Part shown: positions 15,801 through 22,393 of the stretch, one piece after another | Layout: each line of letters begins with the position of its first letter | How positions within the stretch are numbered: the stretch's first letter is position 1 | Origin: a virus | DNA: 64,000 nucleotides | Virus record (IMG/VR): IMGVR_UViG_3300032282_006300 | Coordinates: 1 to 64,000 of that record | Strand: one strand, 5' to 3' | The notes under the pieces: generated by a model | What the model was told of the DNA's origin: nothing | Seen by the model: the letters and a program-made list of their open reading frames with translations, nothing else | Database searches by the model: none | Made by a program: the position numbers and the translations under genes

Positions 15801-18683
15801 ATCTCGAGTTGCACGAGACATATTGTAAAAAGCCTGCATACTTTTGGCTTCTTCATCGTATTCGGGACTTTCATGTTCCCACCAATGAATTCCAGAACTG
15901 TAAGAAAAATTACTAAAAAATTGAAACAAACTAGAATAACGAGCACTTGATGGCGTTTTGCCAAATTGCGGTGCTCGGTCGCCTTTTAAAATACGAAAAA
16001 GAACACTTGCATCTTCGCCCGAAGAATACCGAAGCGGTTTATCAAAATCATGTTTTTTATGTTGTTTTGATATAAAATCTCTAAAACCTGTAGGATTTTG
16101 ATATTTTAACGGATCGGTAGAAACAATACTCTTGACACAATCGGGGCAAGCCTCGCCTACCCTAGAAAGGTGGTGCAATTTTTCTTTATATGCTTCAGCC
16201 ATATCGGAATGGTCAAAAGACCATCCACAGTCACATTCAGCACGATAACCACCCTTACGCATCTGAGTTACTTCATGCGTCTGGTGTTGTTTTTCAGGGG
16301 AATCATAAATTCCGCCTTGTTGGTAAGCATCAATTTTGCGATTAATTGCATCAGGGGTCAATGCTGGATCAACTAAAGGTTCACCAAATTTATTTTCTGG
16401 ATATTTTACTTTATCGTTAACCATCGTGCCGTTATTTGCAAAATGCTGAAACAGTCCATCTTTTTCTGAAAGACTTCCGCTTCGCTTTAAACGCCACAAT
16501 CTATTGTTCATATTAACAAGACTTATTTGTCCAGATTGGTAAAGATGAACAATATTGCTTTGAATTGCCTCTTTTTGACTACTGCTATCGGCAAACCAAC
16601 CGCAACTGCATTCTGCGCGATACCCACCATTGCGCATTTTGGTTACGGTATTTTCGTGAACTTTTGTATTTTGTTTATGTTCTGGAGTGTCATAAGAATC
16701 AATAAGATCGTTGACACCAGCAGGGGTTACCCTGCGGTCTAATGGGTATTGTTCTGCAATTTTTTGATTATTTGCAAAATATTGCAATACAGAATATTTA
16801 CTTGGACCGTTGGGCATAATATCAAGAGTGGAGAGATCTTCTTTAATATTTGAACGTTGACCTATTTCATCCACGTTTTTTTTAGCAGAATCATAATTTT
16901 GATTTTCGCGCTCTAATTTTTCTAACATTTGGCGGATATTTTCTTCTCCGCCAGTTATTTGGTCTATCGTCTCATCATCGGGTTCTTCAAGTTTATAACG
17001 CATTTTACGAATTTTTTCGTGAACATTTTCCCCTTGACCCAATAAAATTTCTCCGCTCATCTTAGGCCCCCTATAGCGAGCCAACCATTCATCGGTTGAT
17101 TTAACTGGAGGGTAAAGGCTCACGTGATAAGGATGCAAGTATGTTTTATAGTGCTCGGGCCGTTTTCCCGAAACAGACGCGGGGACGTGCGTAACTTTAA
17201 AATCATCTTCAGGATGTTGTGGTTCGAGCATCTCCCCCGCTTGGGCTATTTTAAAAGAAGAGTATTTGCTGGGACCATGCGGCATGATGTCAAGAGTGGA
17301 AATATCTTCTTGAATATCCGGGCGTTTGCTTAATTCATCTACGCCATTTTTTGCAGAAGCAAAATCTTCGTGTTCAGGGTCTTGGTGCGATGGATCAATG
17401 TGCTCGGCTTCAGTGTGAAAAGGCTCGTTGTTTTGAACACACCAAGGGGCCGTGCATGGTTTTTCATTTTCAAAAGGAAAAGCACCGCAAGAAGGACATT
17501 GATCATGTGCCGTCAATGGCATGTCAGTGTGGGGACAAGTTGCTTGATCACGCGCTCCGGTCTTGCGGGCGGTGTGAAAATGTACACCATGAAGGGTGGT
17601 AGCGTTGGGCCAATCTTCGGGATATTCACCGTGTTCGTGGTCGTGAACTTTTTGCATTTCCGCGTGAGTAAGGTCGCGATCCATATCCTCATCACTCTCA
17701 CCAAGGGCATCGGTGTTGATGGGATTTTTGCGAGCAAAGTCATGGTCTTCTGGGTAGCGATCATGTGCCTCAATCATGTGCTGCATTAGATCAATGTGGT
17801 CTTTAGTGTTTACGACACGCTTCTCGGCTTGTTCACTCAATTCCAAATCTTGATTCCGCTGTTGAATCATCTGTCGGTAGAATTCGCGATCTTCATCGCT
17901 CAAACGAATATGAGAATGGTTGGTTGGTTCTTCACCCGGTTTACTTGGGCCCATTTGGAAATCTTCGTGATCAAGATGCGCAGTTTTACTGGCAGCCTTA
18001 GTCACACCACTTGTATCAACGCCAAGAAAAAAAGCAGTCGGGTCAGCGGGTTCTTCAACTAGCAAAGAGTTTTCAAAGAAAGACAAACCGTAACAAATCT
18101 CGCGGATCAAAATTCCTTCTTTGACACCAGTCTTAGGATCGGCCTTGTAAAGACGCTGTCCCTTTTGGCGAGGAATGTGGGCGCAATATTCGGCAGGACT
18201 AGAGGCTTTGTTTCCGCAAGCCGAACAAATTGAGTACGCAACATCTGTGCCCATTGAGGTGCGGTCAATGTGACCTTTTTGGATAGCGTCAGCCAACTTG
18301 GGAAAGTTGATCGCGTCTACTTCCATCAAGACCTCAGCCCAAGTATCAGGCGAGCCATCTGGATTGAAGTCTTCGTGAAGAACAGCATCAATAATGACAC
18401 CACGCGCACGACGGTGGTTGTCATTGTGGTGGTTAACAAACACCGGCTTACCAATAAAAGTTTTGTAGCCTTGCTTGATTTCCTCGGCGGGGAACTCATC
18501 AAAGTTGTCGTTACAACGGCTTGAAATGGCCCGTGAACGGACATAGAGGAAACCCGGGCGTACTTCATAATCAAAGGTTGCTCGGTGAGCCTGCTTGACC
18601 ATAGCCAGTCCCTGAGCCGCCGTAACGTTGCTGGGGACTAGAACACTGCTGGTAACGCCAAACGAAGCGAACTTGGTGAACAC
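12837..18683 (-). CDS. Giant multidomain protein with N-terminal head maturation protease, 1948 aa
   Basis: GTG start with AGGAGG upstream. Residues about 1-225 look like a phage prohead protease: FVNHHNDNHRRARGV around H85-H90, TSMG with S143, and CSACGNKA with YCAHI (C153, C156, C166, H169), then GLSFFENSLLVEEPADPTAFF. After that come about 1400 residues of repeated modules: Cys/His units (ECSCGWFADS and ECDCGWSFDH; CKICGEDIY and CVTCNGDIY), paired 'TLDIMPxGPSKYS' and 'VDNQN' units, each spaced by short L-x-x-FA peptides (LFQHFANN, LLRHFAQ). The last 300 residues form an alpha-rich domain (SAYSPMTGWGQN, AIDRHSARVMIG) seen in actinophage multidomain proteins. Normal proteases are about 200-300 aa, so the tail is the oddity. 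Confidence 0.75.
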   Translation of the reverse strand: MFTKFASFGVTSSVLVPSNVTAAQGLAMVKQAHRATFDYEVRPGFLYVRSRAISSRCNDNFDEFPAEEIKQGYKTFIGKPVFVNHHNDNHRRARGVIIDAVLHEDFNPDGSPDTWAEVLMEVDAINFPKLADAIQKGHIDRTSMGTDVAYSICSACGNKASSPAEYCAHIPRQKGQRLYKADPKTGVKEGILIREICYGLSFFENSLLVEEPADPTAFFLGVDTSGVTKAASKTAHLDHEDFQMGPSKPGEEPTNHSHIRLSDEDREFYRQMIQQRNQDLELSEQAEKRVVNTKDHIDLMQHMIEAHDRYPEDHDFARKNPINTDALGESDEDMDRDLTHAEMQKVHDHEHGEYPEDWPNATTLHGVHFHTARKTGARDQATCPHTDMPLTAHDQCPSCGAFPFENEKPCTAPWCVQNNEPFHTEAEHIDPSHQDPEHEDFASAKNGVDELSKRPDIQEDISTLDIMPHGPSKYSSFKIAQAGEMLEPQHPEDDFKVTHVPASVSGKRPEHYKTYLHPYHVSLYPPVKSTDEWLARYRGPKMSGEILLGQGENVHEKIRKMRYKLEEPDDETIDQITGGEENIRQMLEKLERENQNYDSAKKNVDEIGQRSNIKEDLSTLDIMPNGPSKYSVLQYFANNQKIAEQYPLDRRVTPAGVNDLIDSYDTPEHKQNTKVHENTVTKMRNGGYRAECSCGWFADSSSQKEAIQSNIVHLYQSGQISLVNMNNRLWRLKRSGSLSEKDGLFQHFANNGTMVNDKVKYPENKFGEPLVDPALTPDAINRKIDAYQQGGIYDSPEKQHQTHEVTQMRKGGYRAECDCGWSFDHSDMAEAYKEKLHHLSRVGEACPDCVKSIVSTDPLKYQNPTGFRDFISKQHKKHDFDKPLRYSSGEDASVLFRILKGDRAPQFGKTPSSARYSSLFQFFSNFSYSSGIHWWEHESPEYDEEAKSMQAFYNMSRATRDIDLAHDEHRGKYLDSVQSANNEFEKHDKRLTNALDTQIVAGTADTHLPETDEILSEHLEHYLNWQDKLHHAQDDYRPHFQKWMGDRAKAEFDAHHKDDMADLGRSVDEATSGVSQKEKDFFSTNPTGPTMLSKLLRHFAQLEDNDERQPEGYLKTTKNTEHHDFWAKPAGNADYDAVRASFGLEPKQKNQGPWHLTRHPETRKMQIVDNQNKLVDSFSNPDDDRGAWRMARNIWIRINREHGHMLDSSGHTSHDSADSIVGHEAPDSEGHSNPISSKEAEWYKPTPPFAHSTEDPKNKIYQQRAEENPAPIVKPEGFSPRDEWHGPYSVVQHPEDKKFRVVDNQNRQLHHHNWDNQAHAEKQRDYFDKEQSGKEKAKSIVDKLLNGVDDILDPGGTKESRQSDRNMRSVEELLTNYKPEHIKFHEDDPDDWHSGTPYVDVQHPSGYIARDYGGQNIRILHRATGRVEHALVHTTGGIESGFFDAGTKPAGWNRRSLQNNLNKWVKEYGQYAEHHDRRIIPWQKRNGYSQTKKGFLDMAPEDTTGITGSPTRNKITDTVSEIPETDMFLKRPMLSSLVNHFKFANPMGGRGTQETDVEKKSRNKNRKIKKCKICGEDIYKVEDGSLNPWQHDIPVGAGVTHQAVPDEDGSGAKERQEDVCVTCNGDIYSVNDGSVYNYVHKNDNGAGVPHQAIPRSENIKTATFADTSSLPHFEAIYARGQHPKIKEFGMHHKNIISMYDQATDEEKELGSKWYSDANEFAHFIGEGDSHKGAGIISAYSPMTGWGQNVSKALRSKISGKPVGALGDSVKKVGRIMDGEHYSTVLPEHLKTGHFADLIAHGGQRPNIQPDERRAAIDRHSARVMIGKNWKKISFDAITKALGTKSFYRDAVDMYCKAADDITKRERKRQNDPNFKLHPEQVQGITWLAFRRIHNITDDETTKQDNRELMEDFEQKNPDDENLKKFKWRKNMHTSKLFDHFANFFPPAE

Positions 18684-18693
18684 AGGCGACCTC

Positions 18694-18730
18694 CTACCCT
18701 TTTAGGTGGTTCAAACGGTTCATGGACAGG
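18694..18730 (-). promoter_or_regulatory. CCTGTC-N22-AAAGGGTAG element (copy 6)
   Basis: Directly upstream of the giant protease gene; AAAGGGTAG runs into the AGGAGG SD. Confidence 0.55.
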
Positions 18731-18738
18731 CGAGAAAC

Positions 18739-18942
18739 TTAACCTCTGCCAGCCTTAATTTTCCAAGCAACAATGTATCCATCTTTTTCTGTTCGTTGAA
18801 AAATGTCGCCAGATTTCCTCTTGCCTCTAACGTGCTTTTCAGCCTCAGCCTCGCTGACGGATACCAAAATACGCCGACCGTTGCGGTCTAAATCGTAATA
18901 CTGGCCCCCAACTGGGGTCAGCATCCACTTAACTTTAGACAA
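18739..18942 (-). CDS. Hypothetical protein, 67 aa
   Basis: Basic, with a compact beta-rich look (GGQYYDLDRNGRRILVSVSE, then DGYIVAWKIKAG). The frame opens at TTG 18942 overlapping the upstream gene; ATG 18924 is an alternative. No family recognised. Last small gene before the virion block. Confidence 0.55.
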   Translation of the reverse strand: MSKVKWMLTPVGGQYYDLDRNGRRILVSVSEAEAEKHVRGKRKSGDIFQRTEKDGYIVAWKIKAGRG

Positions 18943-19147
18943 CCTTACGATCTTTCCAGTTTGAAAACGAAGGCTTGACGCTTTGTGAACGGATTTCTTC
19001 TAACAGGGCTAGGGTTGCATAAGCCTGAGCCTGTACAGCAGCCAACAATCGAAAATCTGATGTCGTGGTGACATGGATATGAGATTCGGATAGCAACTGT
19101 TCAGCCAGTTCCTTGGGACCCAATTCTTCTAGCATTTTGTTGTTCAT
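18935..19147 (-). CDS. Hypothetical helical protein, 70 aa
   Basis: ATG 19147 overlaps the stop of the 50-aa zinc gene (ATGA), which favours this start over the longer frame to 19213. Helical: MLEELGPKELAEQLLSES, then LLAAVQAQAYATLALLEEIR. Function unknown. Confidence 0.6.
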   Translation of the reverse strand: MNNKMLEELGPKELAEQLLSESHIHVTTTSDFRLLAAVQAQAYATLALLEEIRSQSVKPSFSNWKDRKVV

Positions 19148-19296
19148 GCGTTTTGACCTTCTTTCTTTTTTGTTGTAAATAAATCCATGTTTTCTGGTTC
19201 GCAAGTCAGACAAAATGGGAGTTCTTCACCATTAAGACTTTCAATCCAAATAACTGCTTGCTTGCGCAGGCAGGAAACGCAAATATCAAAACTCAT
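19144..19296 (-). CDS. Small zinc-ribbon protein, 50 aa
   Basis: MSFDICVSCLRKQAVIW, then LPFCLTCEPENMDLF: two CxxC pairs 21 residues apart make a minimal zinc ribbon. AAAAGGTC precedes ATG 19296, and the stop overlaps the next start (ATGA). Function unknown. Confidence 0.65.
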   Translation of the reverse strand: MSFDICVSCLRKQAVIWIESLNGEELPFCLTCEPENMDLFTTKKKEGQNA

Positions 19297-19332
19297 CGTT
19301 TGACCTTTTCTCTAGCGGGTGGAAAAAGTGTA

Positions 19333-20103
19333 TCACATTCCCATGCGTTGTCTACAAGCATCAGCATTTTCTTGCAGGGTTAAATATCCATATATTTCTC
19401 TATTGTCCAAATATTGCTGAATTTGATTGCTACGAAGTATGCGGGAAAAAATTACATATTCGTAATCTTCTGTTCCATCAAAATAATCACATTTGTCTAA
19501 AATGCTCTTGTGCAGAAGATATGTGCAATGCATCACAGCGACTGCTATAAGGCCCGTAACTTTTTGTTCAACAATAGCAAAATATGCGGGATTGTCAATG
19601 TAATACCCATACTCGTTTACTTCGTTGTGAAAATTTGAATAAGCGCGAGGACCTTCATCTGGTCCATTTGCGTAATGCAACATCGGGGCAACAGCACTCA
19701 CTCCGGTTTCAATCAACGCAGAAAGAGTGTGGGGAAAAAGATAGTTGTCAACATCTGAAACAAAGTAGTAGTCAGCGTTCATCTGCCGAGCCATTTGAAT
19801 GGACTTACGGCGAATACTTGCCAACACCGAAAATCGCAAAGAAGTCCATTCATGTACGCCAAGTGATTCTAGGTCGTGGGGCACATCCGTGTAGTCCATC
19901 AGCACCGACATGTATTGCGAACCATATTGACGAACCCATTCGTTAAGGATGTCTTCAGTTTCGTCAGTGTTGTTGTTAGTCCTGATGTAAATGTGCATTC
20001 GGTCTTTGGGGTAATCCCAATTATTCAAGGTTTCCAAATAAAAGGGTAGAGTCGCGGCTTTTTCTTTTGCCAAAATTGCAACAAAAACCGTGGGCTTTTC
20101 CAT
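19333..20103 (-). CDS. Procollagen galactosyltransferase-like glycosyltransferase
   Basis: 256 aa matching the N-terminal glycosyltransferase domain of animal COLGALT/GLT25D proteins over its length by motif order: PTVFVAILAKEKAATLPFYL, WDYPKDRMHIYI, ARQMNADYYFVSDVDNYL (DxD-type D117-D119), SAVAPML, AYSNF, EYGYY, AVMHCTYLL, IQQYLDNREIYGYL. Those enzymes move galactose from UDP-Gal onto collagen. Here a collagen-like fibre is encoded in the same genome, so the fibre is the natural candidate substrate (inference). The stop/start junction with 20103-20888 is overlapping; an upstream membrane protein may supply or anchor the reaction. Sugar donor and acceptor residue are not shown by the sequence. 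Confidence 0.85.
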   Translation of the reverse strand: MEKPTVFVAILAKEKAATLPFYLETLNNWDYPKDRMHIYIRTNNNTDETEDILNEWVRQYGSQYMSVLMDYTDVPHDLESLGVHEWTSLRFSVLASIRRKSIQMARQMNADYYFVSDVDNYLFPHTLSALIETGVSAVAPMLHYANGPDEGPRAYSNFHNEVNEYGYYIDNPAYFAIVEQKVTGLIAVAVMHCTYLLHKSILDKCDYFDGTEDYEYVIFSRILRSNQIQQYLDNREIYGYLTLQENADACRQRMGM

Positions 20104-20888
20104 TAAATGCCATCACCTTTCCAGGGATTAAAAACAATGCTCACTGCAACAAAAGGTATGGCCCATACAGGCAATAAATTACAGGTGGCCAATGCAAGCA
20201 CCGGGGTAGCCCATTGGTATAGGCGGACAGAATCAGTGGCAATAAGTAATTGCGAATAAGCCAGAAGTAAGGCTAAAAATAATTGTGGGGTCATTGCGCC
20301 AAGACCTAATATCAATCCGGCCCAAGGGGTTAGCATCAACTGAGGGCTCATCCATTTGCCAGCATGAAATTCTTTAGAAGCCTTAAAAGGATGTTTTACA
20401 ATCCACAAACCTTTTTCATCAAGAACATCGGGACCTTCTTTTTGCAACCAGCGAATTGCAACCGGAATCATTCCGACTAAAAGGATTGGGTTCCATGCAT
20501 AAACGGCAGACCAGATTGGTGCAGTTTCTCTTACGCAACCGGCAAGTAAAGCAACTGCAACCGCGGCTGGCCAATAGATCGGTAAAAGGACGCACGCTAG
20601 TAGCGCGAGGAACATTCCAAAAGCATCAACGAGGACTGGGCACTTCCAACTAAAAACAATTCCCGGCAAGAGTGCTACCGAAACCATCCACGGATTTTGG
20701 CAATAAACTGCGGTAAGGATTGCAAAACCAACAATAGATAATCTTGTGACCCAAGCCCATGCTTGCAGATTATCTTTTAAAACAAAGGGCAAAAACCATC
20801 GCAAATGAAATGGTTTAATTACACGTTTTTCAGATACCGCAAAATAACGATATCCGTCCGGCGTAAGCCAAACATTGATAGGTTTCAT
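20103..20888 (-). CDS. Polytopic membrane protein, 261 aa, coupled to glycosyltransferase
   Basis: A soluble N-terminus (MKPINVWLTPDGYRYFAV) is followed by roughly seven to eight hydrophobic segments. The loop CVRETAPIWSAVYAWNP and the basic loop around residues 160-180 (DVLDEKGLWIVKHPFKASKE) resemble GT-C-like or polyprenyl-sugar membrane enzymes, but no catalytic motif is clear. It shares a one-base junction with the collagen-type glycosyltransferase downstream, which points to a joint role in sugar transfer. Could equally be an unrelated transporter-like protein. Confidence 0.65.
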   Translation of the reverse strand: MKPINVWLTPDGYRYFAVSEKRVIKPFHLRWFLPFVLKDNLQAWAWVTRLSIVGFAILTAVYCQNPWMVSVALLPGIVFSWKCPVLVDAFGMFLALLACVLLPIYWPAAVAVALLAGCVRETAPIWSAVYAWNPILLVGMIPVAIRWLQKEGPDVLDEKGLWIVKHPFKASKEFHAGKWMSPQLMLTPWAGLILGLGAMTPQLFLALLLAYSQLLIATDSVRLYQWATPVLALATCNLLPVWAIPFVAVSIVFNPWKGDGI

Positions 20889-21161
20889 TTACTTGACATC
20901 GCCAATGTAAACACCATTGCGTGGAGGATCTGTTTGCCAATTCGGAAAATCCATACCCAAAACGTAAGGGTCAACGTGCAAATATCCTTTGCAACCAATG
21001 GCTACTTTTCCATCGGCAACAAGTACATGGTCTTGTTCAGAAGGTTGATCTGAATTACATTGGCAACACTGAGAAGTTAGCCAACTTTGAACACTCGGTT
21101 CATCAAAACCTGTGCGTTCAAGTCGTTTGAGATATTCTCTCTCAATGTGTCCAAGCATCAT
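20889..21161 (-). CDS. Hypothetical protein with CxxC, 90 aa
   Basis: CCQCNSDQPSEQDHVLV lies near residue 32, with a later single Cys (IGCKGYLHVDPYVLG). AGAAGG sits 8 nt before ATG 21161, and the stop lies directly before the membrane-protein start. No known family. Confidence 0.6.
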   Translation of the reverse strand: MMLGHIEREYLKRLERTGFDEPSVQSWLTSQCCQCNSDQPSEQDHVLVADGKVAIGCKGYLHVDPYVLGMDFPNWQTDPPRNGVYIGDVK

Positions 21162-21214
21162 TACAAAACCTTCTTACGATTAGGGGTGTATAAGTGTATT
21201 GCTAAATATCTTTT

Positions 21215-21430
21215 TTACAAAACTGACTTATGGGCCTTGTAAAGATTGACGCAATACACTCCGCCATAAAACAGACACAAGATTGCTAAAGCGGGTTGGT
21301 GAATGGCAAAAGCATAGATGACCCAAGGGATTTCCATAGCCAAACACCAACCCCAGCCAATCTTGGGATTGCGTGCAACGATCCAAAGACCTGCAATACT
21401 ACCCGCGGCCAGAACAAATGAAAACCACAC
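21215..21430 (-). CDS. Small membrane protein, 71 aa
   Basis: GTG start at 21430 overlaps the TAG of the preceding gene. Three short hydrophobic segments (WFSFVLAAGSIAGLWIVA, WCLAMEIPWVIYAFAI, ALAILCLFYGGVYCVNLY). No family. Confidence 0.6.
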   Translation of the reverse strand: MWFSFVLAAGSIAGLWIVARNPKIGWGWCLAMEIPWVIYAFAIHQPALAILCLFYGGVYCVNLYKAHKSVL

Positions 21431-21621
21431 TACTCAGCGCTTTTTCCGTGGTGCTCAGACCAATTCTCAAGCCAGGAATCAAATGCCTTCTCTGGGGTGT
21501 TCAATCCATCAGCCTTATACTTGGCTTGCTCGTCTGAACTGAGATTGCTCCACCATTGCTGGATTTCTTCCTGCAATTCTTTTTCAATCTTGTCTTTAAT
21601 GTTATTGTGTTCCTCGGGCAT
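21430..21621 (-). CDS. Hypothetical acidic helical protein, 63 aa
   Basis: ATG 21621 lies one base after the previous stop; the longer frame would overlap that gene entirely. MPEEHNNIKDKIEKELQEEI and WLENWSEHHGKSAE are strongly helical. Function unknown. Confidence 0.55.
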   Translation of the reverse strand: MPEEHNNIKDKIEKELQEEIQQWWSNLSSDEQAKYKADGLNTPEKAFDSWLENWSEHHGKSAE

Positions 21622-21622
21622 A

Positions 21623-21844
21623 TTACTTAACCTCTTCCTTTTGTGTATGTTCTGAAACGGCCAATGATCCAAATTCCAAAATTCCAAGAATATGATCAAA
21701 AACTTCATTGGTGTCTTTGCAACAATCTTTTTCTTGAATTTCATTAATGAGATTGATGATACGACCGCGTTCTTCAATAACACCTAGAGAATAGGCGCCC
21801 TGTATCGGAGTATCAGTTACTTCAATCTTGTTTTGTTCTGTCAT
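21623..21844 (-). CDS. Hypothetical protein, 73 aa
   Basis: Helical centre GVIEERGRIINLINEIQEKD with CC in the middle, acidic C-terminus. Part of the run of small coupled genes 21.2-22.3 kb. No family recognised. Confidence 0.55.
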   Translation of the reverse strand: MTEQNKIEVTDTPIQGAYSLGVIEERGRIINLINEIQEKDCCKDTNEVFDHILGILEFGSLAVSEHTQKEEVK

Positions 21845-21866
21845 TGTTTTAATCCTTAGTTAGAAA

Positions 21867-22325
21867 TTAAAAATCTGTATCAAGCAATGCAATTAGAGTT
21901 TCTGCAACCAGTTGGGTTGACATTGACTGTTCAAAAGCATAGTCAAGCAACATTGCGAACTTGTAATAGGGGTCTTGAGCCAAAGAAAGATTGACCCACC
22001 GACGTGCCAAAAAGGTTTCATCTTTGATGCAATAAATTGCAGACAACATAGACGCGATTGGGGCAGTTCCGCTATCTTTTACTTGATACAAGTTTAATAA
22101 CAAGTTTTCAATAGCATCAATGTTTTCTTCTTTTGTGTGGCAAAGAGCAACCAACAGGGCATCACGCATAACTGAAGATTCTGTTAGCAAAACCAGACTA
22201 TCAATTTGATGATCTTTAAGTTCATCAAAAGAAAGTTTGCTCGCGGAAATAAAAAACTTTACAGCCTTTTTATGGTTTCCATAATGTTGCAAGTATCTTG
22301 GATCGTCAAAGATTTCCTCAGACAT
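21867..22325 (-). CDS. DUF4192-like protein, 152 aa
   Basis: The C-terminal two-thirds matches the pattern of actinobacterial DUF4192 (SSVMRDALLVALCHTKEENI; IASMLSAIYCIKDETFLARR; LAQDPYYKFAMLLDYAF): a small all-alpha repeat with 'A-x-ARR-x-LxxxPxY-xLAxLL'. The family's function is unknown. DUF4192 supports an actinobacterial host. Confidence 0.6.
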   Translation of the reverse strand: MSEEIFDDPRYLQHYGNHKKAVKFFISASKLSFDELKDHQIDSLVLLTESSVMRDALLVALCHTKEENIDAIENLLLNLYQVKDSGTAPIASMLSAIYCIKDETFLARRWVNLSLAQDPYYKFAMLLDYAFEQSMSTQLVAETLIALLDTDF

Positions 22326-22393
22326 TGGTCTCTTTCAGGTAGGCGGTATTAGATACCTAAACCTACCACAAGAATGCCTAATTGGCCACAACC

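Noticed and set aside
18270-18524. Plus-strand frames inside the protease and other giant genes
   Set aside because: Shadow frames of long minus-strand genes; no SD or homology.
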